Shown here: piece after piece, positions 8,739 to 15,912 of the stretch
How the letters are laid out: each line of letters opens with the position of its first letter
How positions within the stretch are numbered: position 1 is the stretch's first letter
Source: Kaistia soli DSM 19436
GTDB taxonomy: Bacteria > Pseudomonadota > Alphaproteobacteria > Rhizobiales > Kaistiaceae
DNA length: 64,000 bases
Reading direction: 5' to 3'
Assembly: GCF_900129325.1 (NCBI RefSeq)
Contig: NZ_FQUP01000004.1
Location: forward strand, 124,001 to 188,000
The notes under the pieces: generated by a model
What the model saw: only the letters and a program-made list of their open reading frames with translations
Told to the model about the DNA's origin: nothing
Databases searched by the model: none
Made by a program: the position numbers and the translations under genes

Positions 8739-9797
8739 ATGCTGGAGCGGCCGGTTTCCACCAACAGCTTTGCGCATGGCGCGGCCGAGCTGCCGTCCGT
8801 GGTCGTCAACGGCTACGGACTGGAGTTCAAGGAGAAGGGCAAATATGCCGGAGAGCGCGCCAATCGCCGTGCATTCTTCGATGCCCTCACCGACCTTTCG
8901 CGCCTCGCGCCCGCTCCTGACAGTGCCTTCACGCAGAAGCGGGCCCCGGCATTTTCGAAGCGGGAGCTGGAACGCATCCTCGCCAAGGGCGTGCCAGCTG
9001 ATGCCGCTGTGGTCCTCGGCGCGATCGAAGTCTTTTCGGAGTCGCTCGCCTCGGTCATCGCCCGGTTCCTCAAGCACAAGAGCTGGGCCGGTGCGGAGCG
9101 GATTATCGTCGGGGGCGGGCTCAGCCATGGACGCCTCGGCGCCCTGGTGACCCATCGCACGAAGCTGCTGCTGCATGCGCAGAAGATAGCGGTCGACCTC
9201 GTCCCCATCCGCTATCACCCCGACGAAGCGGCGCTGATCGGCGCGGGCCATCTCATGCCGAGCTGGGTGCTCGACGGGCACGATGCGATGATCGCCATCG
9301 ATATCGGCGGCACCAATATCCGGGTCGGCGTGGTCCGTCTCCGGCTCGATCAGGCGCCTGACCTCTCGCGGGCTGCCGTGTGGAAATCGACCGTCTGGCG
9401 CCATGCGGACGAAAGTCCGGCTCGCCAGAAGACCGTCGACCGCATGGTCCGCATGGTGAAGCGGCTGGCCGGCCTTGCCGCACGAGAGGGCTTCAAGGTT
9501 GCGCCGCTGATCGGCGTCGGCTGCCCCGGCGTGATCACCCATGACGGCTCGATCGACCGCGGCGGACAAAACCTCCCGGGCGGGAATTGGGAGAGCGAGC
9601 GCTTCAATCTGGCGGCGGCGCTTGCCAAGGGTTTTCCACACATCGGCGAGCACCAGACATCCGTCATCATCCACAACGACGCCGTGGTGCAGGGCCTCAG
9701 TGAAGTGCCCTTCTGCCGCGACACCAAACGCTGGGCCGTGGTGACCATCGGCACCGGTCTCGGCAATGCGAGCTTCGACAACAGGGCGAAACCCTGA
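8739..9797 (+). CDS. ROK-family-like protein with circularly permuted motif order
   Basis: A 352-aa protein with ROK (sugar kinase/repressor) motifs in rotated order. The N-terminal half holds what is normally the C-terminal part: FAHGAAELPSVVVNG (like GEIGH..V..G), IIVGGGLSHG (125-130) and HPDEAALIGAG (160-170). The C-terminal half holds the normal N-terminal part: AIDIGGTNIRVGVV (P-loop, 186-199), GVGCPGVI (259-266), IHNDAVVQG (Asp314, the usual catalytic position) and GTGLGNASF (338-346), after which the protein ends. The start is firm: CGGAGGG lies 4 nt before the ATG. The ROK zinc cysteines and the GEIGH histidine are absent. It lies between a sugar permease and a HAD phosphatase gene, so a sugar-handling role is likely; catalysis is uncertain. 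Confidence 0.72.
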   Translation: MLERPVSTNSFAHGAAELPSVVVNGYGLEFKEKGKYAGERANRRAFFDALTDLSRLAPAPDSAFTQKRAPAFSKRELERILAKGVPADAAVVLGAIEVFSESLASVIARFLKHKSWAGAERIIVGGGLSHGRLGALVTHRTKLLLHAQKIAVDLVPIRYHPDEAALIGAGHLMPSWVLDGHDAMIAIDIGGTNIRVGVVRLRLDQAPDLSRAAVWKSTVWRHADESPARQKTVDRMVRMVKRLAGLAAREGFKVAPLIGVGCPGVITHDGSIDRGGQNLPGGNWESERFNLAAALAKGFPHIGEHQTSVIIHNDAVVQGLSEVPFCRDTKRWAVVTIGTGLGNASFDNRAKP

Positions 9798-9817
9798 CAA
9801 TCAGACAGGAACATTCC

Positions 9818-10537
9818 ATGCGCTTCACGGCCCTTGCCACCGATTATGATGGAACAATCGCGCATGACGGCGCCCTAGAGGATCATACTGCTGCGGCACT
9901 AGGGAGGCTGAAAGGCTCCGGGCGGAAGCTTATCATGGTCACCGGCCGGGAGCTGGACGAGTTGATCGCGGTGTGTCCGCAGCTTGGCCTCTTCGATCTG
10001 GTCGTCGCCGAGAATGGCGCGCTGCTCTACGACCCGTCGACGGCCGCCGTCACGGCAATCGCGCCGCCGCCGTCCGAGGCCTTCGTGGAACGGCTGATCG
10101 AGCGTGGCGTCGGGCCGATCTCGGTGGGCCGGTCGATCGTCGCGACATGGGAGCCACATGAGACGGTCGTGCTCGAAGTGATCCGCGAGATGGGCCTGGA
10201 GCTGCAGATCATCTTCAACAAGGGCGCGGTGATGATCCTGCCTGCCAATGTCAACAAGGCAACGGGACTCGTCTTCGCGCTCGACAAGCTTGAAATGGCC
10301 GCCGACGCAGTGGTCGGCGTCGGCGACGCCGAGAATGACCACGCCTTCCTCGCGATGTGCGGTTGCTCGGCTGCTGTAGACAATGCGATCCCCGCGCTGA
10401 AGGAGACCGCCAATGTGGTCCTCGCGCGCGCTCGGGGGGCCGGCGTCGCCGATCTTTGCGACGCAATGATCGCGGATGATCTCGCCGGCCTGCTGAGCCT
10501 TGAACAGAAGAAAAGAGGTACAACAAACGCCGTATGA
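9818..10537 (+). CDS. HAD-superfamily phosphatase (Cof/type IIB)
   Basis: A 239-aa cytoplasmic hydrolase. Motif I is DYDGTIAHDG (nucleophile Asp near residue 9), motif II IMVTGRE, motif III lies around FNKGAVMILPANVNKATGL, and motif IV is GVGDAENDHAFL. The C2B cap sits between motifs II and III, as in sucrose-phosphate- and Cof-type phosphatases. It is the last gene of the Dha-kinase/importer operon, 20 bp after the ROK-like gene. It may dephosphorylate a sugar phosphate formed in the pathway, either as a pathway step or for detoxification (inference). Confidence 0.82.
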   Translation: MRFTALATDYDGTIAHDGALEDHTAAALGRLKGSGRKLIMVTGRELDELIAVCPQLGLFDLVVAENGALLYDPSTAAVTAIAPPPSEAFVERLIERGVGPISVGRSIVATWEPHETVVLEVIREMGLELQIIFNKGAVMILPANVNKATGLVFALDKLEMAADAVVGVGDAENDHAFLAMCGCSAAVDNAIPALKETANVVLARARGAGVADLCDAMIADDLAGLLSLEQKKRGTTNAV

Positions 10538-11169
10538 CGGCGTGGCTTATTGATATCCGTTGAGTATTGACCCGGGATCTCCAGTGGAAGCTGACTTGGC
10601 CTGATGATGGTGTCTGGATCAGACGGCGGTCAAATTCGGCATTTTCTCCTTGGTTGTTTTGCCTGGTCTTGGCCCGCCTCGACGATCGGCTTGCCCTGAC
10701 CCGTGAGCACATCAACCTGGCGCGGCGTCGCGGCGATCTCTTCTGGCTTGTGGCGCTTTCTTGCCATCGTTCCATCCATCCCAAATGGTCCTCGGATCAA
10801 CATAGGGGATGGATGGCTTCAAGGGTGCAAACCACCTTCATGACGTCGGCTATTCTGCGAACAAGATCCCTGTTAGGTGCAGTCCCTTGCGCCACATGGT
10901 TTGAGCGCAGCAATACGAGCAGCGCGGACCCGGCTCGGCGTTCGTCAAGTCACTCGATGGCCGGTTGATAGGCCGACCTGCACGCGGGATCCTCGCGTTT
11001 GAGAAGTCGCAACTCTGGATCAAGCCGCCGCATACGAGGATGCAGCTTCAGCCAGCCGTCCGGACGACTCGAAGTCCAGAACGCGGCGCTTGTCGGCATA
11101 GTCGATTGGCAGGCGAGGGCGGCGACCGATCGATGGTCCGCGCCACTTCGCCGGGCGGACATGGCGCTC
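10538..11169. other. Decayed intergenic stretch
   Basis: About 630 bp without a convincing intact gene. The part near 10630-10805 is an IS3-type remnant (separate entry). From about 10810 to 11169 the open frames on both strands are short, with biased and unfamiliar composition; I see no recognisable domain there. Confidence 0.5.
10630..10805 (-). mobile_element. IS3-family insertion sequence remnant (orfA 5' end)
   Basis: On the minus strand from an ATG at 10766 the reading is MARKRHKPEEIAATPRQVDV, then LTGQGKPIVEA, followed by unrelated residues and a stop at 10630. This matches the start of OrfA (the HTH component) of IS3-family transposases, typically MARKRHxPEEIVAKLRQ. The bases upstream to about 10805 also look like the non-coding leader of such elements. 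The rest of orfA, all of orfB and the terminal repeats are missing, so it is an inactive scar of roughly 170 bp. Confidence 0.55.
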
Positions 11170-11652
11170 CTACTGGAGGGCGGCGTCGACGGCGGTCCTG
11201 ATCCAGCTGTCTGGACTGACGCCGGACGCCTTCGAGCGTTCGCTGAGCGCATCGACAACGGAGGGCGGGAAGGCAACGTCCAATATGATCTCGTCGGCGT
11301 CCTGAAGGGCATAGACAGTCCGTGCCACTCGGCCAGCAAATCGCATGACTGCAGTGATTTTCGCGGCATCGGAGAGACATGATTCAGTGGCGACCTCGCC
11401 GCAAAAGGCCGAGATGAGCTTGTCGATGAGAATAGCGGACAGCACCCCTTCGGTCTTCAGATCGTCAACCGCGGCGTTCAGCCTGCTCACGTCGGCGAAG
11501 GCATCGCCGTTAGGGAGCAACAGCTTGATTCGCGCCGCATCGGCAGCTTCCAGCGGTTTCGTCGGACACTCGAACGCCGCAGCCGATGTCACCGGCACAG
11601 CGCCGATGGCGAGAAGGAAAACCGCGGCTGCGAGTGATAGGCCCTACTTCAT
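11170..11652 (-). pseudogene. Small secreted protein of unknown function, amber stop at codon 3
   Basis: From the ATG at 11652, preceded by GGAG, the frame reads M-K-stop(TAG, 11646-11644)-GLSLAAAVFLLAIGAVPVTSAAA, and then continues open for about 130 residues (FECPTKPLEAADAAR onward to VDAALQ). The segment after the stop is a perfectly good Sec signal peptide, so the amber codon interrupts an otherwise intact exported protein of about 160 aa. A GTG at 11598 could start a 142-aa protein, but this would remove the signal peptide. The mature part has two cysteines (AFCGEVATESC) and no domain I recognise. Either recently inactivated or made at low level by readthrough. Confidence 0.6.
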
Positions 11653-11939
11653 GACGCACTCCGTTGGAGGATGATAGGTTGACGCCCGCTTTCCCACGTC
11701 CGGCAACAGACGAGCGCTGCGGAGGTGCACGGCTGATACGGAGCATGCAACTGCACCAGAGGCGACGCAAGCGGTTGTAGAGGACCGATTGCTGCCGTCA
11801 TTGTCTTGATGATCGAATGAAGAGTTTGATGGGGCTCAGCCGCGCAGACACAGCGCTCCTGCGCGTCGCCGAGCTGGGGTAGACGTCCGTGAGACCCGGC
11901 CATAGACTGATTGGAGTGCGTTCGAAGGGAGAGTTGCGC

Positions 11940-12563
11940 GTGTCCGAGGGCGTTAGGAAGCTGGCAAACGATAGCGAAGCTTATGTGGAGCGCGAGATCG
12001 TCGCGATCTTTAGCGATGAAGCCTCGCTCAACAACGCCGTCGATGACCTCATGGAGATCGGCGTTACACGCGCGGATCTCAGCGTACTGGCACGCAGGGA
12101 TGAACTGGCTGGGGTTCCAACCGAGAAGCTCGAGGACAATGCCAGCACGCCGCGCTCGGCCTATGCATCTCCCGATGCGCGTACCGAGGGTCTAGCCGCG
12201 GTCACCGGCGGTCCGGCGCTTGTCGCAGGACTTGGCGGCGCCTGGGCGGTCGGTGCGGTTGGCGCGGCGCTCGTGCCGGCCATCGCCATCACAGCGGGCA
12301 GCGCCGCGGCGCTCGGCGCCGTGGGCCTGCTGTTTGTCCGCTTCTTCGGCCGCAAGCATGCTGCCCATATCCAGGATCAGATCGATGCTGGCGGCCTGCT
12401 GCTCTGGATTCATGCTCCGGAGCCGAGCGGAGACACGGCGATCCTGGATATTCTCGCGAAGCGAGGCGCTCGCCACGTTCACGTCCATGTCCTGACGAAG
12501 CACTGGGGCACGGACGACGTGCCGCTGCACGGATTCAATCCCGACCCGTTGCTCGGCCGCTGA
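11940..12563 (+). CDS. Glycine-zipper membrane protein of the general-stress 17M-like type
   Basis: A 207-aa protein. An N-terminal alpha/beta module, REIVAIFSDEASLNNAVDDLMEIGVTR, resembles heat-induced stress proteins of the YflT/GSP17M type. A central Gly/Ala-rich hydrophobic hairpin (about residues 82-135, VTGGPALVAGLGGAWAVGAV) probably enters the membrane, and the tail repeats the small domain (GGLLLWIHAPEPS, HVHVHVL). I chose the GTG at 11940 because AAGGGAGAG ends 6 nt upstream and the preceding residues look non-coding. It stands alone before the convergent nikR-like gene. The precise role is unknown. Confidence 0.65.
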   Translation: MSEGVRKLANDSEAYVEREIVAIFSDEASLNNAVDDLMEIGVTRADLSVLARRDELAGVPTEKLEDNASTPRSAYASPDARTEGLAAVTGGPALVAGLGGAWAVGAVGAALVPAIAITAGSAAALGAVGLLFVRFFGRKHAAHIQDQIDAGGLLLWIHAPEPSGDTAILDILAKRGARHVHVHVLTKHWGTDDVPLHGFNPDPLLGR

Positions 12564-12624
12564 CACCCATCGATCGCGAGCGGCCTGCGGGCGGCTTCGC
12601 CACGAGCCTGCAGACGGGCGGGAT

Positions 12625-13098
12625 TCAGAACCCGCTCAGGACCTTCAGGTGCCTGTGTTCGTGATCGACGCCACCCCGATGGGCATGCGATGAGCGGTGT
12701 TCGGCCACTGGAATGAGGCTAAGGGCGCCATGCATGACGCCGCGCTCCATGAAGAGCGTTTCAGCATAGGCCGACACCGCGCCGACCCGGCCGCGCATGA
12801 GCGTCACATCAAGTGAGGTTGTGTGGTCGAGCGGCACCGAGAGCGAGGCGATCGCCTCATCGTGTCGATCCAGTCGGCCCTGCGGCACGCGCGCCGCCAG
12901 GTTGCGCACCGACTGGTCGACCGTGCAACTGACGACGCCGAAACAGTTTGCTTCGGCTGGCGCCTGCGGGCGTGCCGAAAGGCCGCGGCGTACCAGATCG
13001 CGAATGGCCTCTGAGAGGCTGACTGCGCCTGTGCTCGACATATAGGCGTCGAGCGCCGACGCCAGATCGTCATCGATGGCGATGGTGGTTCGCTGCAT
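12625..13098 (-). CDS. nikR: NikR-like ribbon-helix-helix regulator lacking the nickel ligands
   Basis: A 157-aa regulator. The N-terminal ribbon-helix-helix is MQRTTIAIDDDLASALDAYM with SLSEAIRDLVRRGL; the C-terminal ACT-like metal-binding domain ends ERGVMHGALSLIPV. By eye alignment to E. coli NikR, the four square-planar nickel ligands His76, His87, His89 and Cys95 are replaced by Leu, Ser, Pro and Ser (RLDRHDEAIASLSVPLDHTTS), although His79 and His92 remain. A His-rich tail (EHRSSHAHRGGVDHEHRHL) is added. The start at 13098 has GGGAGAA upstream; a longer frame to 13149 exists. It is divergent from nikKMLQO, with a perfect NikR-type operator between them, so it probably still regulates this importer, but metal sensing must differ from classical NikR. 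Confidence 0.82.
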   Translation of the reverse strand: MQRTTIAIDDDLASALDAYMSSTGAVSLSEAIRDLVRRGLSARPQAPAEANCFGVVSCTVDQSVRNLAARVPQGRLDRHDEAIASLSVPLDHTTSLDVTLMRGRVGAVSAYAETLFMERGVMHGALSLIPVAEHRSSHAHRGGVDHEHRHLKVLSGF

Positions 13099-13186
13099 GG
13101 ACGTTCTCCCGTTGCGATCGCGAAAATAGGTCGAACGCCGCATCCGCACAACGAAGCCGGCAGGGCTTGTCGCTGGGCAGAGTTTG

Positions 13187-13214
13187 GTATGATATTATTC
13201 CAATAATTTCATAC
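13187..13214. promoter_or_regulatory. NikR operator
   Basis: GTATGA (13187-13192), 16 bp, TCATAC (13209-13214): an exact match to the NikR consensus GTATGA-N16-TCATAC known from E. coli. The inner bases are also palindromic (TATTATT/AATAATT). It lies 10 bp before the nikK start codon and 88 bp before nikR, so binding would block nikK transcription and could also autoregulate nikR. Confidence 0.88.
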
Positions 13215-13224
13215 TGGGGTTGGC

Positions 13225-14022
13225 ATGCACAGGTTGGTTTCCTCACTTTGCGGCGGTCTGGCAGCTGTCATCTTCGCTTCCGCTCCGGCGATGGCGCATT
13301 TCCAGGAGATCATTCCTTCCGCCGACGTCTTGCCAGATGGCGGCCCAGTCACGCTTGGCCTTGTATTCACGCATCCCTTCGAAGGCGGTCCAGTCATGGA
13401 CATGGAGCGACCTGTCAAAGTGGGCGTGCTTGCTGGCGGCAAGAAGACCGATCTGAGCGCCGCGATCACCGAGAAGCGGGTCGATGGGAAGGAGGCCTGG
13501 ACGCTCTCCTACGATGTGAAGGAGCCGGGCGCGGCGATCTTCTATGTCGAGCCAAGGCCTTATTGGGAGCCGCCCGAGAACAAGATGATCGTCCACTATG
13601 CCAAGGTGGTCGTCGATGGCTTCGCCTCGGGCGCGGGTTGGGACGAACTGGTTGGCCTGCCGGTCGAAATCCGCCCCCTCACGCGCCCGACGGGGCTGTG
13701 GACCGGCAATCTCTTTTCGGGCGTCGTCCTGAAGTCGGGCGAGCCGGTTCCCTTCGCCGAGGTGGAGGTCGAATTCGTCAATGACGGCGGGGTCGCTGCA
13801 CCGAACGATGCCTTCATCACCCAGGTGATCCGCACCGACGCCAACGGCACCTTCAGCTATGCGATGCCGCACCAAGGCTGGTGGGGCTTTGCCGCGCTCG
13901 TCGAGGGCGACAAGCGAGGCAGTGCGCCGGACGGCCGGGAAGTCCCCGTCGAAGAAGGTGGACTCATCTGGGTCAAGGCGACCGACATGGGCGTGAAGCC
14001 GCCGACAGGCGCTGAGCCGTAG
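13225..14022 (+). CDS. nikK: DUF4198-type periplasmic component of nickel importer (NikK)
   Basis: A 265-aa exported protein. The signal peptide (MHRLVSSLCGG onward to APAMA) is followed by mature HFQEIIPSADVL, so a histidine would become the N-terminus. The rest is the beta-sandwich DUF4198 family (GPVTLGLVFTHPFEGGPVMDM, WWGFAALVEGDKRG). In NikKMLQO systems this protein is thought to help deliver metal to the membrane core. It is first in a five-gene operon and lies directly behind the NikR operator. Confidence 0.85.
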   Translation: MHRLVSSLCGGLAAVIFASAPAMAHFQEIIPSADVLPDGGPVTLGLVFTHPFEGGPVMDMERPVKVGVLAGGKKTDLSAAITEKRVDGKEAWTLSYDVKEPGAAIFYVEPRPYWEPPENKMIVHYAKVVVDGFASGAGWDELVGLPVEIRPLTRPTGLWTGNLFSGVVLKSGEPVPFAEVEVEFVNDGGVAAPNDAFITQVIRTDANGTFSYAMPHQGWWGFAALVEGDKRGSAPDGREVPVEEGGLIWVKATDMGVKPPTGAEP

Positions 14023-14036
14023 CGGAGCGAGCGACA

Positions 14037-14648
14037 ATGGCGCATATCCCCGACGGCATCCTCTCGGCGCCCGTCCTGATCGCCGGCGGCGCCATAGCCG
14101 CTGGCGGAGTGGGGCTGGGGCTGCGCCGGCTCGACGATCGGCTGATCCCCAGGGCAGGCATCCTCGCTGCGACAGTCTTCGTGGCGTCGCTGTTTTCGGT
14201 GCCGGTCGGTCCGTCGAGCGTCCACGTGCTGCTGACGGGCTTGATGGGAATCATGCTCGGCAGCGCGACGTTCCCGGCCGTGCTGGTCATGCTGGTGCTG
14301 CAGGCGCTGCTGTTCGGCTTCGGCGGGCTGACGACGCTGGGCGTCAACACGGTCAATATCGCGCTGCCGGGCGTCGTGTTTGCGATGCTGCTCGGCCCGG
14401 CGATCCGCAATGCCAGCAGTGTCGCCGTGCGCGCGGGGCTTGCCGGCCTTGTCGGCGCCTTGTCGGTGGCCGGTACGGGCGGGCTCGTCTCGCTATCGCT
14501 CGCCCTGTCTGCCTCCGAATACACGCCGGTGGCTCGGGTGCTGATCGTGACCTACCTGCCGCTGATGATCGCCGAGGCTTTCGTCACCGCGGCGATCATC
14601 ACCTTCCTGGCGCGGGTTCAGCCTGACGCCTTGAGGCCGGCCGCATGA
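14037..14648 (+). CDS. nikM: Nickel ECF-type transporter S component NikM (CbiM-like)
   Basis: A 203-aa integral membrane protein with about six helices. It begins MAHIPDGIL. In CbiM/NikM the N-terminal Met-His segment loops into the protein and supplies the metal ligands; here an alanine precedes the histidine, and removal of Met1 would leave Ala-His, again placing histidine at position 2. A conserved polar helix, VGPSSVHVLLTGLMGIMLG, supplies the second histidine. The downstream nikL gene overlaps by ATGA. It provides substrate specificity of the importer. Confidence 0.9.
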   Translation: MAHIPDGILSAPVLIAGGAIAAGGVGLGLRRLDDRLIPRAGILAATVFVASLFSVPVGPSSVHVLLTGLMGIMLGSATFPAVLVMLVLQALLFGFGGLTTLGVNTVNIALPGVVFAMLLGPAIRNASSVAVRAGLAGLVGALSVAGTGGLVSLSLALSASEYTPVARVLIVTYLPLMIAEAFVTAAIITFLARVQPDALRPAA

Positions 14649-15202
14649 CCCGCCTGTTCGGGCTGGTCTTCATCGCGATGGTGCTTGGCTCGCCGGCGCA
14701 AGCTCACAAGCTGAAGGTGTTCGCAGCCGTTGAGGGCGACGCGGTCAGCGGCTATGCGTTCTTTATTGGCGGCGGCCGGCCGGAAGGCAGCGCCTGGATC
14801 GCCAAGGATGCATCGGGAAATCGCATTGCCGAAGGTTCGACCGATGGCGAGGGACGATTCGCTTTCGACCTCCCGAAGGCCATCGCCTCGGCTGTGACGA
14901 TTACCGTCGATACGCACGAAGCGCACATCGCTTCGACAACCCTCGCCGCTTCCCGCCTCGGCCCGATCGCCTCCGATTTGCCCCCCACCGCCGCGCTCGA
15001 AGTGTCCGCCGCCCCGGCCGCGACGCCCGATCCGCAACTGGCCGCGCTGGTGAGCACTGCCGTGCAGAAGCAGGTCGAGCCGCTGCTGGAGCGCATCGAG
15101 CAGATGGATGCCCGGCTGCGCTTCGTAGACGTGCTGTCCGGGATATTCCTGATCATCGGCCTTGTCGGTATCGGGCTCTGGGCGAGCGGGAGGCGCCGAT
15201 GA
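14645..15202 (+). CDS. nikL: Nickel importer accessory membrane protein NikL
   Basis: A 185-aa protein. The signal sequence MTRLFGLVFIAMVLGSPAQA is followed by HKLKVFAAVEGD, again exposing an N-terminal histidine. A periplasmic beta-rich domain, a short coiled segment (VQKQVEPLLERIEQMDARLRFVD) and one C-terminal membrane helix (GIFLIIGLVGIGLW) follow. This is the NikL layout seen in NikKMLQO and NikMNQO-like systems. It overlaps both neighbours by 4 bp, showing tight translational coupling. Confidence 0.85.
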   Translation: MTRLFGLVFIAMVLGSPAQAHKLKVFAAVEGDAVSGYAFFIGGGRPEGSAWIAKDASGNRIAEGSTDGEGRFAFDLPKAIASAVTITVDTHEAHIASTTLAASRLGPIASDLPPTAALEVSAAPAATPDPQLAALVSTAVQKQVEPLLERIEQMDARLRFVDVLSGIFLIIGLVGIGLWASGRRR

Positions 15203-15912
15203 TGCTACCCGGCGACCCCAGACTGCGTCTCGTCGCCGCCCTGCTGATTGTCGCCAGCATTTCCCAGTTAAAGTCGTTGCCGGTCGCTGGGATTGCGCTG
15301 GTGCTTGTCCTGGCTACGGTGCTTATAAGCCGTCCCAAGCGGGGAGTCTGGCTCCGGCTGCTGCATGTCGAGGGGTTCATGCTGCTCCTGTTCGCGACGC
15401 TGCCGTTCACCGTCGAAGGCCCGCCTCTGTTGACGATCGGTCCGTTCACAGCGAGCGCCGCGGGGCTCTGGCGCGCCATCCTCATCGCGATGAAAGTGTC
15501 CGCTTCGGTGCTGACGCTGACGGTGCTGCTTGGCGACATCGAGCCGACGCGCCTGGGAGCGACGCTGCGGGACCTACATGTGCCCGAGCGGCTCAACCGC
15601 CTGATCGTCATGACGGTGCGCTATATCGATCTCATTCGCGATGAGGCTCGGCGTCTGCACGAATCGATGCGTGCCCGGGGCTTTGCACCGCGCTCGAACC
15701 GCCACACCTGGCGCAGTTATGGCAATCTAGTTGGCATGCTGCTGGTCCGCTCGCTGGATCGCGCGGCGCGCGTCGAGGAGGCCATGCTCTGCCGTGGCTA
15801 TAGCGGGCGATTTCCGTATCGTGGCCTGCCTATACCGACGCGGCTGGACTGGATCCGTTTCACGCTGATTTCGAGCCTGGGCATCCTCGCCGTGATGGCG
15901 GACCGACTTTGA
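15199..15912 (+). CDS. nikQ: ECF transporter transmembrane T component NikQ (CbiQ-like)
   Basis: A 237-aa T component that links the S component to the ATPase. It has several membrane helices and the two charged coupling motifs of the family: DEARRLHESMRARGF and EEAMLCRGYSGRF, the latter near residue 195. A 4-bp overlap with nikL and with nikO places it in the same operon. Confidence 0.88.
   Translation: MMLPGDPRLRLVAALLIVASISQLKSLPVAGIALVLVLATVLISRPKRGVWLRLLHVEGFMLLLFATLPFTVEGPPLLTIGPFTASAAGLWRAILIAMKVSASVLTLTVLLGDIEPTRLGATLRDLHVPERLNRLIVMTVRYIDLIRDEARRLHESMRARGFAPRSNRHTWRSYGNLVGMLLVRSLDRAARVEEAMLCRGYSGRFPYRGLPIPTRLDWIRFTLISSLGILAVMADRL

Noticed and set aside
10951-11169. Minus-strand frames ending in LRLLKREDPACRSAYQPAIE and similar as a possible small regulator gene.
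   Set aside because: Only weak resemblance to small HTH-type proteins, in different frames; not enough to call a gene.
11821-11839. AGAGTTTGATGGGGCTCAG resembles the very start of bacterial 16S rRNA genes (the 27F region).
   Set aside because: Similarity stops after about 19 bases and the following DNA bears no resemblance to 16S; a chance match or at most a meaningless scrap.
13099-13224. A cobalamin riboswitch upstream of the CbiM-like genes.
   Set aside because: The leader between the operator and nikK is only about 10 nt, leaving no room for one, and the NikR operator explains the region.
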